Notes: generated by a model from the letters alone, not told the origin. A stretch of 64,000 nucleotides of DNA from Mesoflavibacter zeaxanthinifaciens DSM 18436 (GCF_000422365.1 NZ_AULQ01000001.1:539845-603844); one strand, 5' to 3'; positions 29,175 to 38,788 are shown, counted from the first letter of the stretch. Program-made: numbers and translations.

Positions 29175-30209
29175 ATGAAGAAAGTTTTAATGTGCTTAGC
29201 AGGTTTGGCCATAATAGCCTGCAAACAAGAACCTAAAGATTACGCTACTTTTTCTGGTAAAATCGAAAACGCTAATAGTGATTCTTTATTTGTATTTCAA
29301 TCAAGAAATTACAAAAAAACTATTAAGGTTAATGAAGATGGAACTTTTAGTGACACTTTAAAAGTAAATCCTGGAGTTTATGGTATTTATGATGGAAAGG
29401 AACAAGCTTTTGTTTACCTTAAAAATGATGCAGATATCAAACTTTCTGTTGATGCAAAAAACTTTAGAGAAACCATTAAATATGAAGGTAAAGACGTAGA
29501 AAACTCAAACTTTTTAGTAGAAAAGGCAAGGTTTGAAAGCGGTTTAATTGATTTAGAAGCTCTAAAAAATCTTGACTCTTTAGGTTTTGAAAAAAAACTA
29601 GAAAGCCTTAAATCTGAAATGATGGCTTTTTATGATAAAAACAAAAATATAGATTCTAGTATTATAGCTACATCAAAAAGTCAAATTAATCCAATGCTTA
29701 TGTCTTTAAAAAGATATGTTGGAGAGTCTATTAAACTAAGATCACAGTTACCAAAAGGTTCTGAATCTCCTTCATTTAAAGACTACGAAAATTATGCTGG
29801 TGGTACTACATCTTTAGAAGAATTAAAAGGAAAATATGTTTATATAGATGTATGGGCTACTTGGTGCGCACCTTGTAAAGTAGAAATTCCTTCATTAAAA
29901 AAATTAGATGAAGACTACAAAGACAAAAACATAACTTTTGTAAGCATATCAATTGATGACGCAAGAGCACACAAAGGATCTATGGAAAACGCAAACGAAG
30001 CTTGGAAAGCTATGGTAGCCGATAAAGAGTTAACTGGTGTGCAATTATTTGCTCCTAATGGATGGCAAAGTGATTTTATTAAAGACTATAAAATTAATGG
30101 TATACCGAGGTTTATATTAATTGATCCAGAAGGAAAAATTGTAACACCAGATGCACCAAGACCTTCTGACGAACAACTAAGAACTTTATTAGATACTTTA
30201 AATATCTAA
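29175..30209 (+). CDS. TlpA-family thiol-disulfide lipoprotein with DUF4369 domain
   Basis: 344 residues. The N-terminus (MKKVLMCLAGLAIIACKQ) is a lipoprotein signal with the lipidated cysteine at residue 17. An N-terminal DUF4369 domain (about 20-110) is followed by a helical linker and a thioredoxin fold (about 205-344) with the active site WATWCAPC near 235. The protein probably reduces or isomerises disulfides in the periplasm, for example during cytochrome maturation; the partner is not known. It is a single-gene unit ended by a strong hairpin. Confidence 0.9.
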   Translation: MKKVLMCLAGLAIIACKQEPKDYATFSGKIENANSDSLFVFQSRNYKKTIKVNEDGTFSDTLKVNPGVYGIYDGKEQAFVYLKNDADIKLSVDAKNFRETIKYEGKDVENSNFLVEKARFESGLIDLEALKNLDSLGFEKKLESLKSEMMAFYDKNKNIDSSIIATSKSQINPMLMSLKRYVGESIKLRSQLPKGSESPSFKDYENYAGGTTSLEELKGKYVYIDVWATWCAPCKVEIPSLKKLDEDYKDKNITFVSISIDDARAHKGSMENANEAWKAMVADKELTGVQLFAPNGWQSDFIKDYKINGIPRFILIDPEGKIVTPDAPRPSDEQLRTLLDTLNI

Positions 30210-30231
30210 TCTATTATAATTTAAAATAAAA

Positions 30232-30260
30232 AAAGCGAGCTTTATATGCTCGCTTTTTTT
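30232..30260. terminator. Bidirectional terminator
   Basis: AAAGCGAGC pairs with GCTCGCTTT over a seven-base loop, with A- and T-runs on both sides, between two convergent genes. Confidence 0.9.
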
Positions 30261-30262
30261 AT

Positions 30263-31822
30263 TTAATCTTGTTCGCCATCATCCTCTTCTTCTACTTGAG
30301 GTTGTTCTGGTTTTTTAAATAAATCTAGATAAGCTAATGGTATTCCCTCAACAACATGTGTAGCTATAAAACTTTGATAACCTAACTCATCTACAAGTAA
30401 GTCTGCCGCTTTACCGTGTAAATAAATGGCAAATACTGTTGCAGATAATAAATCATAGTCTTGTGCTATCATACCTGCAATCATACCAGTTAAAACATCT
30501 CCTGTACCTGCTGTTGCTAATCCTGGGTTACCCGTAACGTTTACATATAGTTTATCCTCTGCAACCGTTATTGTATTAGCGCCTTTTATAACTACTATAC
30601 ATTTATACTTTTTACTAAATGCTTTTGTTTTTTGTAATTTATCAAAATCATCTTTCCAAGTCCCTATTAAACGTTCTAATTCTTTAGGATGTGGTGTTAA
30701 AATAGTTTGTCGTTCTGGTAAAAGCTTTAATAGTGACTCTCGTTTAGCCAACATATTTATACCATCTGCATCAATGACTAAAGGGTTTTTATTTGTTTTT
30801 AAGAAAGCTTCAAAAGCATCTATAGACGCATTATCTGTTCCTGCTCCTACTCCAAAAGCTATAACATTTACATCTATATCAAAATTAATCTCGGTAAGCT
30901 TTTCTTCATCTTTATCTGTAATTAACATTAACTCAGGAAAAGCGCCTTGTAAAGGAATATATCCACATTTGGGTGTAAAAGCTGTTACTTTACCTGCTCC
31001 TGCACTTAACGCGCCTCTTCCTGCTAAATTTACTGCTCCTATTTTACCGTAACTACCTCCAATTATTAGTGCGTGACCAAAAGTACCTTTATGACTATAT
31101 TTTTCTCTTGGTTTGTATATTGTTAAGACTTCATTCTTACCAATTAAGTCTGCTTCTGTTGGTGTCGTATATAAAAATTCAGGATCTATACCAATATCTA
31201 ACACTTCCCATTGTACTGTGTATTTTGCAGTTTCTGGTAAGAAAAAAACTAATTTAGGTGATTGAAAACTTAATGTATATCCTGCATTAACAACATTATT
31301 TGGTGATGTTGGCACAGCATCTGTTTGCAAACCTGATGGTATATCTACAGATAAAACAAAAGCTTTTGTAGCTCTAAAATGATCAAAAATATTTACTACC
31401 CAATTAGCTACTGGTCTGTTTAGACCTATACCAAAAATAGCATCAACAATAATATCTCTTTCTTCTATTTGCGGTAATTCGCTTTCTTCATTTAGTAATA
31501 TTGGCCAATCTTTAGTTGTATTTTTAATACGATCGTAATTAATTAAAAAGTCTTTTGATCTTGACGTACTGTAATTAACAATATACGTTTTAACATTATA
31601 ACCATGAGTTATTAAGTGCCTAGCAATTACTAAACCATCTCCTCCATTATTACCAATACCACAAAATATATGAATTGGTACTTGCGCACCATGCATACGC
31701 ATGTGTAACCAATTAAAAATTTGTATGCCAGCACGTTCCATTAAATCTGTAGAACTTATATTTTGTTTTTTAGCGGTTAATGCATCACCTTCATAAATCT
31801 GTTCTTTCGAAAATATTTTCAT
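30263..31822 (-). CDS. nnr: Bifunctional NAD(P)HX epimerase/dehydratase
   Basis: 519 residues in two fused domains. The N-terminal YjeF-type epimerase has FCGIGNNGGDGLVIARHL near 53 and VDAIFGIGL near 127. The C-terminal ribokinase-like dehydratase has GGSYGKIGAVNLAGRGALSAGAG near 252, VIDADGIN near 345, TPHPKE near 379 and GTGDVLTGMIAGM near 439. Together they repair hydrated NADH and NADPH, R- and S-forms alike. A short acidic C-terminal tail (EEEDDGEQD) is family-variable. A 268-base gap to the start of thrA holds that operon's promoter and leader. Confidence 0.96.
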   Translation of the reverse strand: MKIFSKEQIYEGDALTAKKQNISSTDLMERAGIQIFNWLHMRMHGAQVPIHIFCGIGNNGGDGLVIARHLITHGYNVKTYIVNYSTSRSKDFLINYDRIKNTTKDWPILLNEESELPQIEERDIIVDAIFGIGLNRPVANWVVNIFDHFRATKAFVLSVDIPSGLQTDAVPTSPNNVVNAGYTLSFQSPKLVFFLPETAKYTVQWEVLDIGIDPEFLYTTPTEADLIGKNEVLTIYKPREKYSHKGTFGHALIIGGSYGKIGAVNLAGRGALSAGAGKVTAFTPKCGYIPLQGAFPELMLITDKDEEKLTEINFDIDVNVIAFGVGAGTDNASIDAFEAFLKTNKNPLVIDADGINMLAKRESLLKLLPERQTILTPHPKELERLIGTWKDDFDKLQKTKAFSKKYKCIVVIKGANTITVAEDKLYVNVTGNPGLATAGTGDVLTGMIAGMIAQDYDLLSATVFAIYLHGKAADLLVDELGYQSFIATHVVEGIPLAYLDLFKKPEQPQVEEEDDGEQD

Positions 31823-31913
31823 CTATAAAAATTTATTATAACATTCATTTTAAGTTTCATTATTAATAAAATTTAAGCTTAAATTTATTAATCTATCAAA
31901 AATCAAACTTAGG

Positions 31914-31944
31914 TTTGTTTATTAAGGTAAAAGTAATACATTTG
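31914..31944 (+). promoter_or_regulatory. Near-consensus Bacteroidota promoter of the thr operon
   Basis: TTTG at 31914-31917 and TACATTTG at 31937-31944 are separated by exactly 19 bases, matching the TTTG-N19-TAnnTTTG consensus of the phylum. Expected transcription start is about 31950, some 15 bases before the leader peptide. Confidence 0.8.
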
Positions 31945-31964
31945 ATAAGTATTGAAGCAAAAAG

Positions 31965-32015
31965 ATGAAAACAACTTCTTTAATTATTACTTTTTTTATG
32001 ACAATGACCCGTTAG
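31965..32015 (+). CDS. Threonine operon leader peptide (candidate thrL)
   Basis: A 16-codon frame encodes MKTTSLIITFFMTMTR and ends in TAG at 32013-32015. Five of 16 residues are threonine and two are isoleucine, the two amino acids whose supply the downstream enzymes govern; the same bias marks the thrL peptide of enterobacteria. It sits about 15 bases after the predicted transcription start and 75 bases before thrA. It is too short for routine gene callers. Regulation by ribosome stalling is inferred from composition and position; it is not proven here. Confidence 0.75.
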   Translation: MKTTSLIITFFMTMTR

Positions 32016-32045
32016 GGTTATGCTTCTATATATCTTCCGTTTAAG

Positions 32046-32089
32046 GTAGTTTAAAAAACTACAAATTTTAATTAATTACATACAAACTA
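32046..32089 (+). promoter_or_regulatory. Alternative hairpins between thr leader peptide and thrA
   Basis: GTAGTTT (32046-32052) pairs with AAACTAC (32056-32062) in a tight 7-bp hairpin followed by AAATTTT, a weak terminator-like form. The same TAGTTT can instead pair with AAACTA at 32084-32089, immediately before the thrA ATG, hiding the translation start. The two pairings are mutually exclusive. An antiterminator with the leader coding region was not clearly found. Both structures are AT-rich and weak compared with other terminators in the window. Confidence 0.45.
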
Positions 32090-32090
32090 G

Positions 32091-34532
32091 ATGAAAGTTC
32101 TAAAATTTGGAGGAACCTCTGTAGGTTCTAGTCAAAACATAAATAAAGTTATAGCCATTTTAAAAGAAAAATCGCAAGAAGATACTGTAATATGCGTAGT
32201 TTCTGCAATTGGTGGCATCACAGATAAATTATTAAAAGCTGGACAATTAGCTAAAAATAAAGATAAAAGTTATTTAAATGAATTTGAAACTATTAAAGAC
32301 ATTCATTTTAAAACAATAAACCAATTATTACCACAACCAAGTAAACCCATAACGACTGTTGTAGAAGATAAACTTAATCAATTAAAAGAATTATTGAATG
32401 GTATTTATTTGATAAACGAATTATCGCCAAAAACATCTGATAAACTATTGAGTTTTGGTGAGCACTTATCTTCTACTATCATTGCTAAAACAATGAAAAC
32501 TCAAGGTTTTGATGTAGAATTAAAAAATAGCCAAGATTTAATTGTAACTGACGATAATTTTACACGTGCCCAAGTTAATTTTGAAGTAACTAACAATAAT
32601 ATCAAATCCTACTTCAAAACACCTAAACAAATTACAGTATTACCTGGTTTTGTGGCAAAAACTACTTCTGGAGAACCAACAACGTTAGGTCGTGGCGGAT
32701 CAGATTTTACTGCTGCTATTATTGCTGCTGCATTAAAAGTAGATCAATTGGAGATTTGGACAGATGTAAGCGGTATGTATACAACCAATCCAAAACTAGT
32801 AAAACAAGCATTTCCTATTGATAATTTATCGTATCAAGAAGCTATGGAATTATCGCATTTTGGAGCCAAAGTATTATATCCTCCAACAGTACAACCTGTG
32901 TTAGATTTAGACATACCAATTCACATAAAAAACACTTTTGATCCTGACGCTATTGGAACAGTAATCACCAAACAAGACAACGAGAAAAACTTAACCGTTA
33001 AAGGTATAAGTAATATAAACGACGTAGCTTTACTTACACTTGAAGGAAGTGGAATGATTGGTATTCCTGGATTTTCTAAACGATTATTTGAAGTTTTAGC
33101 TACCGAAAAAATCAATGTAATTTTTATAACACAAGCGTCTTCTGAACATTCTATTTGCTTCGGAATTGATAAATCGGATGCTGAACGTGCCAAGAAAGCT
33201 ATTGATACTGCTTTTGATTATGAAATTTCGCTTCATAAAATAAATCAAATAGAAGTTGAAAAAGACTTATCTATCATTGCTTTAGTTGGCGATAATATGA
33301 AAAGCCATCAAGGTATTAGCGGAAAAATGTTTAGCACTTTAGGTAAAAACAATATAAATATTCGCGCTATTGCACAAGGTGCTTCAGAAAAAAATATATC
33401 TGCAGTTGTATCAGAAAAAGATGTAAAAAAAGCATTAAACGCTTTACACGAACGTTTTTTTGAAAGCAACACTAAACAACTTAATGTATTTATAACAGGC
33501 GTAGGTAATGTTGGCGAAAAGCTAATAGAGCAAATTAAACAACAACGCAGTTATTTAAAGAAAAACCTAAAACTTGATGTTAGAATTATTGGACTATCAA
33601 ATTCTCGTAAAATGGTCTTTAAACCAGAAGGTATCGATTTAAATAATTGGGCTTCACTTTTTCATCATGCAGACAAATCAAGTATAGAAGGTTTTTATCA
33701 AAAAGTAGTTAATCTTAATTTACGTAACAGCATTTTTGTAGACGTAACAGCAAACGAGGATGTAGCAAACATCTACGAAAAATACCTAAAACAAAGTGTA
33801 GCGGTTGTGGCTTGTAGTAAAATAGCGTGTTCTAGCGCATTTGCTAATTATAAAAAGTTACAAGATTTATCATTAAAATATAACGCACCTTTTTTATACG
33901 AAACTAATGTTGGCGCAGGATTACCAATAATAAATACCTTAAGTAATTTAGTTGCTTCTGGTGATAAAGTGATAAGTATTAAAGCCGTTTTATCGGGTAG
34001 TTTAAATTTTGTGTTCAATAATTTTAGTGACAAGAAAAACTTCCATGACACTGTAAAACAAGCGCAATTTGAAGGTTATACAGAACCTGATCCGCGAATT
34101 GATTTAAGCGGCATTGATGTGGCTAGAAAAATTCTAATTCTTGCTCGTGAAAATGGAATAGAAATGGAAATTGAGGATATTAAAAACAAATCATTTTTAA
34201 CCAAAAAGAATTTAGAAAGTGACACTGTCGATGATTTTTATGAAACATTAATTGAAGACGAAGCTCATTTTCAAAAGTTATATGCGTCTGCTAAAGCAAA
34301 TAATTGCCAACTAAAATATGTTGCAGAATATAAAAATGGTAAAGCATCTGTTGGCTTACAAGAAATACCAGAAGGTCATCCATTTTATAATTTAGAAGGT
34401 AAAGATAATATTGTAATGTTCCATACACAGCGCTATCCAGAACAACCTTTAATTGTAAAAGGTGCAGGTGCTGGCGCAGATGTAACTGCTTCTGGATTAT
34501 TTGCAGATATTATTAAAATCGGAAGTAAATAA
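32091..34532 (+). CDS. thrA: Bifunctional aspartokinase / homoserine dehydrogenase I
   Basis: 813 residues. The aspartokinase half begins with KFGGTSVGS at 4-12, continues with TTLGRGGSDFTA near 197 and ends in two ACT regulatory domains (about 310-460). The homoserine dehydrogenase half starts at about 465 with FITGVGNVGEKL, and has YETNVGAGLPI near 604 and FEGYTEPDPRIDLSGID near 658. It performs the first and third steps from aspartate to threonine and is probably feedback-inhibited by threonine through the ACT domains. First structural gene of thrABC; thrB begins one base after its stop. Confidence 0.97.
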   Translation: MKVLKFGGTSVGSSQNINKVIAILKEKSQEDTVICVVSAIGGITDKLLKAGQLAKNKDKSYLNEFETIKDIHFKTINQLLPQPSKPITTVVEDKLNQLKELLNGIYLINELSPKTSDKLLSFGEHLSSTIIAKTMKTQGFDVELKNSQDLIVTDDNFTRAQVNFEVTNNNIKSYFKTPKQITVLPGFVAKTTSGEPTTLGRGGSDFTAAIIAAALKVDQLEIWTDVSGMYTTNPKLVKQAFPIDNLSYQEAMELSHFGAKVLYPPTVQPVLDLDIPIHIKNTFDPDAIGTVITKQDNEKNLTVKGISNINDVALLTLEGSGMIGIPGFSKRLFEVLATEKINVIFITQASSEHSICFGIDKSDAERAKKAIDTAFDYEISLHKINQIEVEKDLSIIALVGDNMKSHQGISGKMFSTLGKNNINIRAIAQGASEKNISAVVSEKDVKKALNALHERFFESNTKQLNVFITGVGNVGEKLIEQIKQQRSYLKKNLKLDVRIIGLSNSRKMVFKPEGIDLNNWASLFHHADKSSIEGFYQKVVNLNLRNSIFVDVTANEDVANIYEKYLKQSVAVVACSKIACSSAFANYKKLQDLSLKYNAPFLYETNVGAGLPIINTLSNLVASGDKVISIKAVLSGSLNFVFNNFSDKKNFHDTVKQAQFEGYTEPDPRIDLSGIDVARKILILARENGIEMEIEDIKNKSFLTKKNLESDTVDDFYETLIEDEAHFQKLYASAKANNCQLKYVAEYKNGKASVGLQEIPEGHPFYNLEGKDNIVMFHTQRYPEQPLIVKGAGAGADVTASGLFADIIKIGSK

Positions 34533-34533
34533 T

Positions 34534-35454
34534 ATGGATTGTATTAAAATATTTTCTCCTGCGACTGTTGCCAATGTGTCTTGCGGCTTTGACGTCCTTG
34601 GGTTTTGTTTAGATCATATTGGTGACGAAATGATTATAAAAAAGACTAAAGAAAAAGGCATTAAAATCACAAAAATTGAAGGTGCAAACCTTCCTTTTGA
34701 AGTTGAAAAAAATGTTGCCGGAGTTGCTGCTTTGGCTATTTATAATCACGCAAAACCAGATTATGGTTTTGAGATTGAAATTTATAAAAATATAAAACCT
34801 GGAAGTGGTATTGGTAGTAGTTCTGCTAGTGCATCTGGAGTTGTTTTTGCTATCAACCAATTATTAGGCAAACCATACAATGCAACGCAATTAACCCAAT
34901 TTGCAATGAAAGGTGAAGCTGTTGCTAGTGGTTGTGAGCATGCAGATAACATTGCTCCTGCACTTTTTGGTGGCTTTACTTTGGTAAAAAGTACGCAACC
35001 ATTGGGAGTACTGTCGTTACCAACACCAGCGGATTTATATGCTACAATAATTCATCCTCAAATAGAAGTAAAAACTGCTGAAGCTAGAGCCATTTTACCT
35101 AAAAAAGTAGAATTGCAACATGCCATATCGCAATGGGCAAATGTTGGTAGTTTGGTACATGCATTGCATACTAACGATTATAATTTGTTAAGTGAATCTT
35201 TAAAAGATAAAATTGTAGAACCATACAGAAGCAAGCTTATACCTTATTTTGATGATGTAAAAAATGCTGCAATAAACGCTGGTGGATTAGGAACAGGAAT
35301 TTCTGGTTCTGGACCTTCAATTTTTACTTTAAGTAAAGGCGAAAAAACAGCAAAAGACGTTGAAAAAGCTATACAAAACGTGTACAGTAAAACAGATATA
35401 AAATTTAATACTTACGTGTGTAAAATCAATACTGAAGGCATAAAAATAATTTAA
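34534..35454 (+). CDS. thrB: Homoserine kinase
   Basis: 306 residues from the ATG at 34534, one base after the thrA stop; the open frame runs further upstream inside thrA, but MDCIKIFSPATVANVSCGFD is the normal N-terminus of the family. It is a GHMP kinase, with the ATP loop PGSGIGSSSASASG near residue 89 and the C-terminal GTGISGSGPSIFTL near 253. It phosphorylates homoserine using ATP. The spacing predicts translational coupling with thrA. Confidence 0.97.
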   Translation: MDCIKIFSPATVANVSCGFDVLGFCLDHIGDEMIIKKTKEKGIKITKIEGANLPFEVEKNVAGVAALAIYNHAKPDYGFEIEIYKNIKPGSGIGSSSASASGVVFAINQLLGKPYNATQLTQFAMKGEAVASGCEHADNIAPALFGGFTLVKSTQPLGVLSLPTPADLYATIIHPQIEVKTAEARAILPKKVELQHAISQWANVGSLVHALHTNDYNLLSESLKDKIVEPYRSKLIPYFDDVKNAAINAGGLGTGISGSGPSIFTLSKGEKTAKDVEKAIQNVYSKTDIKFNTYVCKINTEGIKII

Positions 35455-35479
35455 ACAAAAGTTTCGCTAAGACAACAAT

Positions 35480-36772
35480 ATGAAATACTACTCTTTAAAT
35501 AAAAAAGCACCAATTACTACATTCGAAAATGCAGTAGTAAAAGGATTAGCGCCAGACAAAGGACTTTACTTTCCTGAAAAAATAACGCCTTTACCTCAAT
35601 CCTTTTTTGACACTATTGATAATCTTTCTCACGCTGAAATTGCTTTTGAAGCTATCAAACAATTTGTAAGCTCTGAAATACCTGAAGCCGAACTTAAACG
35701 AATTGTTGAAGACACATTGTCTTTCGATTTTCCTGTTGAAAAACTTTCAGAGCAAATTTCAACATTAGAATTATTTCATGGTCCAACTATGGCGTTTAAA
35801 GATGTTGGCGCTCGTTTTATGGCGCGTTGCTTAGGTTATTTTAATAAAGAAAACACAAACGAAGTTACAGTTTTAGTTGCTACTTCTGGCGATACTGGTG
35901 GCGCTGTTGCTAACGGATTTTTAGGTGTAAAAGGCGTAAATGTAGTGATCCTCTATCCTAGCGGAAAAGTAAGTGATATTCAAGAAAAACAATTAACTAC
36001 ACTTGGTAAAAACATTAGAACTTTAGAAGTAGATGGTGTTTTTGACGATTGCCAAGACATGGTAAAACGTGCGTTTTTAGATGAAGAATTAACCTCAAAA
36101 ATGCAATTAACTTCAGCAAATTCGATAAATGTTGCACGTTGGTTACCGCAAATGTTTTATTTCTTCTTTGCTTACAAACAGTTACACAACTCACATAAAG
36201 ACATTGTATTTTCTGTCCCAAGCGGAAATTTTGGTAACATTTGTGCAGGAATGATGGCGCAACAATTAGGCTTACCAATCAAACATTTTATTGCCGCTAA
36301 CAATGCAAATAATGTTGTGACAGAATTTTTAAAAACCGAAAATTATCAACCTAAACCATCTGTTCAAACCATTAGTAATGCGATGGATGTTGGTAATCCA
36401 AGCAATTTTATTCGTATACAAGAAATTTATAATCAAGATTTCAACGAATTAAAAAACAACCTAACGTCTTACAGCTATACAGATGAAGAAACTTGCGAAG
36501 CTTTAAAAGAAATGTATAACGATTACAACTACGTTGCAGATCCACATGGCGCTGTTGGTTATTTAGGCTGTAAAGACTATTTAAAAACTAATCCAAACGC
36601 GCATTGTGTCTTTTTAGAAACAGCGCATCCAACCAAGTTTTTAGATGTTGTGGAAGATGTAATTAAAGAAAATATAGAATTACCACCACAAATTTTAAGC
36701 GTCATGGATAAAAAGAAAAAGGCGACTAAAATTAGTTCTTATGAAGAATTGAAACGTTTCTTATTGAAATAA
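35480..36772 (+). CDS. thrC: Threonine synthase
   Basis: 430 residues, the length of the longer class of threonine synthase. The pyridoxal-phosphate lysine lies in FHGPTMAFKDVGARF near residue 107, and VATSGDTGGAVANGF near 132 binds the phosphate. It converts O-phosphohomoserine to threonine, the last step of the pathway. It follows thrB after 25 bases, completing the thrABC operon. No strong hairpin follows within the 92-base gap to the next gene. Confidence 0.97.
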   Translation: MKYYSLNKKAPITTFENAVVKGLAPDKGLYFPEKITPLPQSFFDTIDNLSHAEIAFEAIKQFVSSEIPEAELKRIVEDTLSFDFPVEKLSEQISTLELFHGPTMAFKDVGARFMARCLGYFNKENTNEVTVLVATSGDTGGAVANGFLGVKGVNVVILYPSGKVSDIQEKQLTTLGKNIRTLEVDGVFDDCQDMVKRAFLDEELTSKMQLTSANSINVARWLPQMFYFFFAYKQLHNSHKDIVFSVPSGNFGNICAGMMAQQLGLPIKHFIAANNANNVVTEFLKTENYQPKPSVQTISNAMDVGNPSNFIRIQEIYNQDFNELKNNLTSYSYTDEETCEALKEMYNDYNYVADPHGAVGYLGCKDYLKTNPNAHCVFLETAHPTKFLDVVEDVIKENIELPPQILSVMDKKKKATKISSYEELKRFLLK

Positions 36773-36811
36773 CAATTCATCATCTAACTTCTACAATTCG
36801 GTGATATAATA

Positions 36812-36842
36812 TTTAGTATTTTTCAAATTAGAGATAAGTTTG
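36812..36842 (+). promoter_or_regulatory. Candidate promoter of the serine hydrolase gene
   Basis: TAAGTTTG (36835-36842) fits the TAnnTTTG -7 box. TTTA at 36812-36815 with a 19-base spacer is a one-mismatch -33 element. The gene starts 22 bases downstream. Confidence 0.5.
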
Positions 36843-36864
36843 CTTCAACTTTTAATTTCAACTA

Positions 36865-37896
36865 ATGAAAAATAAATCAAAATTAATCCTAAGAATTGTT
36901 CTGCTTTTAAGCACTGTAATTTCGCTCTATTTTGTCCCTTGGCCAATTGTAACTGCTTGGATAAAACCGTTACCAAATACTATTCAAGAACAAGTAAATC
37001 AAGCTTCAGATTACGGTTTTGATGGCATAATAGTTTATGTAGATCAAGCAGGAAAATCGCCTCAATTTTACACTTCTGGTTATCATAATACAGAAAATAA
37101 AATTCCTACAAAACCTGACGCTTTATTTAAAATTGCAAGTAATGATAAACTATACACATCGGTTAGTATTGCTAAATTAGTTTATGACAAAAAGATTGAT
37201 TTAAATAAAACATTAGCGGATTATTTTCCTGAGTTAGTTGGTAGAATCGAATATGCTAACACCATAACTATTAAAATGATGGTACAGCACAGAAGTGGTA
37301 TACCAAACTATACAGATTTTAATAATTATTGGGCAAATCCAAAATATACAAATGAAGAAAACCTTAAAATTGTATTAGATTTACCTGCTAGTTTTAAACC
37401 AAATACAGATTACGAATACAGTAACACCAACTATCTATTACTAACAGAACTTATTGAAAAAGTTACCGAAAAACCTAAGTTTGATTACATAAACCAGCAT
37501 ATCTTAAAACCATTACAGTTAACAAACACTTATAATTCCATAAACGATGTAAATATTAATCGTGTTATGAGTGGTTATTATGTTGGTTATGACAAAGATT
37601 TAAAAACCGAAGATGTTGGTATGCTTGCTACTGCAGAAGATTTAGGCAAATTTTTAAGAGCCTTAAATAACGGAGATGTATTTAAAAATAAAGAGGAACA
37701 AAAAATTTATTCCTCTATATATAAATATGAACATACTGGTTTAGTTCCTGGTTATCAAAGCATCGCTAAGTATCATAAAGATATTGATGCTGTTGTAATA
37801 CAATTTACTAATACCGTTAACTTTGAAGGTTATAATTGGAACCTATCTGAAGTTATGTATGGTCGTGTTGTTAAAATTTTAAAACGCAATAATTAG
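36865..37896 (+). CDS. Serine hydrolase, beta-lactamase (class C)/DD-peptidase-like
   Basis: 343 residues. A membrane-spanning N-terminal helix (about 8-30) is followed by a penicillin-binding-like fold: the SxxK nucleophile motif as IASNDKLYTS near residue 93, the second-site YSN motif in DYEYSNTNYLLL near 189, and a late HTGLVPGYQS in place of KTG. Substrates of this family range from peptidoglycan peptides to esters, so no substrate is assigned. The hydrophobic start suggests a periplasm-facing anchored enzyme. Its 3' end overlaps the convergent SDR gene by four bases. Confidence 0.85.
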   Translation: MKNKSKLILRIVLLLSTVISLYFVPWPIVTAWIKPLPNTIQEQVNQASDYGFDGIIVYVDQAGKSPQFYTSGYHNTENKIPTKPDALFKIASNDKLYTSVSIAKLVYDKKIDLNKTLADYFPELVGRIEYANTITIKMMVQHRSGIPNYTDFNNYWANPKYTNEENLKIVLDLPASFKPNTDYEYSNTNYLLLTELIEKVTEKPKFDYINQHILKPLQLTNTYNSINDVNINRVMSGYYVGYDKDLKTEDVGMLATAEDLGKFLRALNNGDVFKNKEEQKIYSSIYKYEHTGLVPGYQSIAKYHKDIDAVVIQFTNTVNFEGYNWNLSEVMYGRVVKILKRNN

Positions 37897-38528
37897 CTAG
37901 ATAACTTATGTAAAGCTTCACCAATTAAGGTTTCTCCTTTAATTATTTCAAAAGTCTCTCTATTTGCTGTATCGTCATTTAATACACTAACTAATGTTTG
38001 TGCAACATCGTTACGACTAATTTCGCCATGTTTATTAAGATGTTGTTTTAACTCAATTTTATTTGCTGCTGGCTCGTTAGTTAATGATCCTGGTCTTACT
38101 ATAGAGTAGTTTAAATCTTTAGATTTTAAATACTCGTCTGCATTGTGTTTTGCTTTTAGATAGTCTTGAAGTTGGTTAGCTTCTTCTGGTTTATCTGCAC
38201 CTAAAGAGCTAAGCATAACAAATTTTTTGACATTGTTTTTAATAGATGCATCTACTAATTTTTTAGCACCTTCTTGGTCTACATTAACTACATCTTTTCC
38301 TCCAGATCCAGCTGCAAAAACAACTTTATCAATAGATTTGTTAAATGCCCCATCAACATTATCTTTTAAATCTGCTAATACCGTCTCGACATTTTTGGCT
38401 TCAAAAAAAGGGATTTGCTCTTCTTTTCTAACCATTGCAATTGGGTTAAAATACTGAGATTCTTTTAAAAGGTTTACTATTTTTTTTCCTGTGGTACCAT
38501 TGGCACCTGCTACTAATATATTTTCCAT
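37893..38528 (-). CDS. Atypical short-chain dehydrogenase/NAD(P)-binding protein
   Basis: 211 residues with the NAD(P)-binding motif VAGANGTTGKKIVNLL at residues 5-20, a central VVFAAGSGGKD and KFVMLSSLGADKPEE, and LNYSIVRPGSLTNEP near 140. This is the atypical SDR class (NmrA/YwnB-like), in which the catalytic tyrosine is often missing; it may act as a reductase or redox sensor. Nothing in the context shows its substrate. It ends convergently with the serine hydrolase gene. Confidence 0.88.
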   Translation of the reverse strand: MENILVAGANGTTGKKIVNLLKESQYFNPIAMVRKEEQIPFFEAKNVETVLADLKDNVDGAFNKSIDKVVFAAGSGGKDVVNVDQEGAKKLVDASIKNNVKKFVMLSSLGADKPEEANQLQDYLKAKHNADEYLKSKDLNYSIVRPGSLTNEPAANKIELKQHLNKHGEISRNDVAQTLVSVLNDDTANRETFEIIKGETLIGEALHKLSS

Positions 38529-38726
38529 AATACTCTAATTTACAAAAGAGTTAGATTTTAATAAGAATTGTAAAATAGGTTTAACTTAGGTTTAATATAG
38601 ATTGAAATGAAATGCTAAATTTTTAACACTAAAAACGTATAAATTCAATAATTAAAAAGAAATTTCAGTGTGTGATAAATTGAAGTTATTTCTTCAAAAT
38701 GAAAATGTCTAGTCAATATTTTTCAA

Positions 38727-38734
38727 TACTTTTG
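38727..38734 (+). promoter_or_regulatory. Candidate -7 box of gcvT
   Basis: TACTTTTG fits TAnnTTTG, 55 bases before the gcvT start. No clear -33 TTTG lies upstream. The predicted leader contains a small TTCCG/CGGAA hairpin around 38756-38770. No glycine-riboswitch-like core was seen. Confidence 0.4.
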
Positions 38735-38788
38735 TTTCACTTAAAACTAAAAAATTCCGCTTGACGGAAATAAAAAATATTATTTAAA

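Noticed and set aside
34501..34533. Earlier start for thrB inside thrA
   Set aside because: The residues it adds are not part of the family; ATG at 34534 gives the normal N-terminus.
38600..38788. Glycine riboswitch ahead of gcvT
   Set aside because: No conserved glycine aptamer core was seen; only a small hairpin near 38756.
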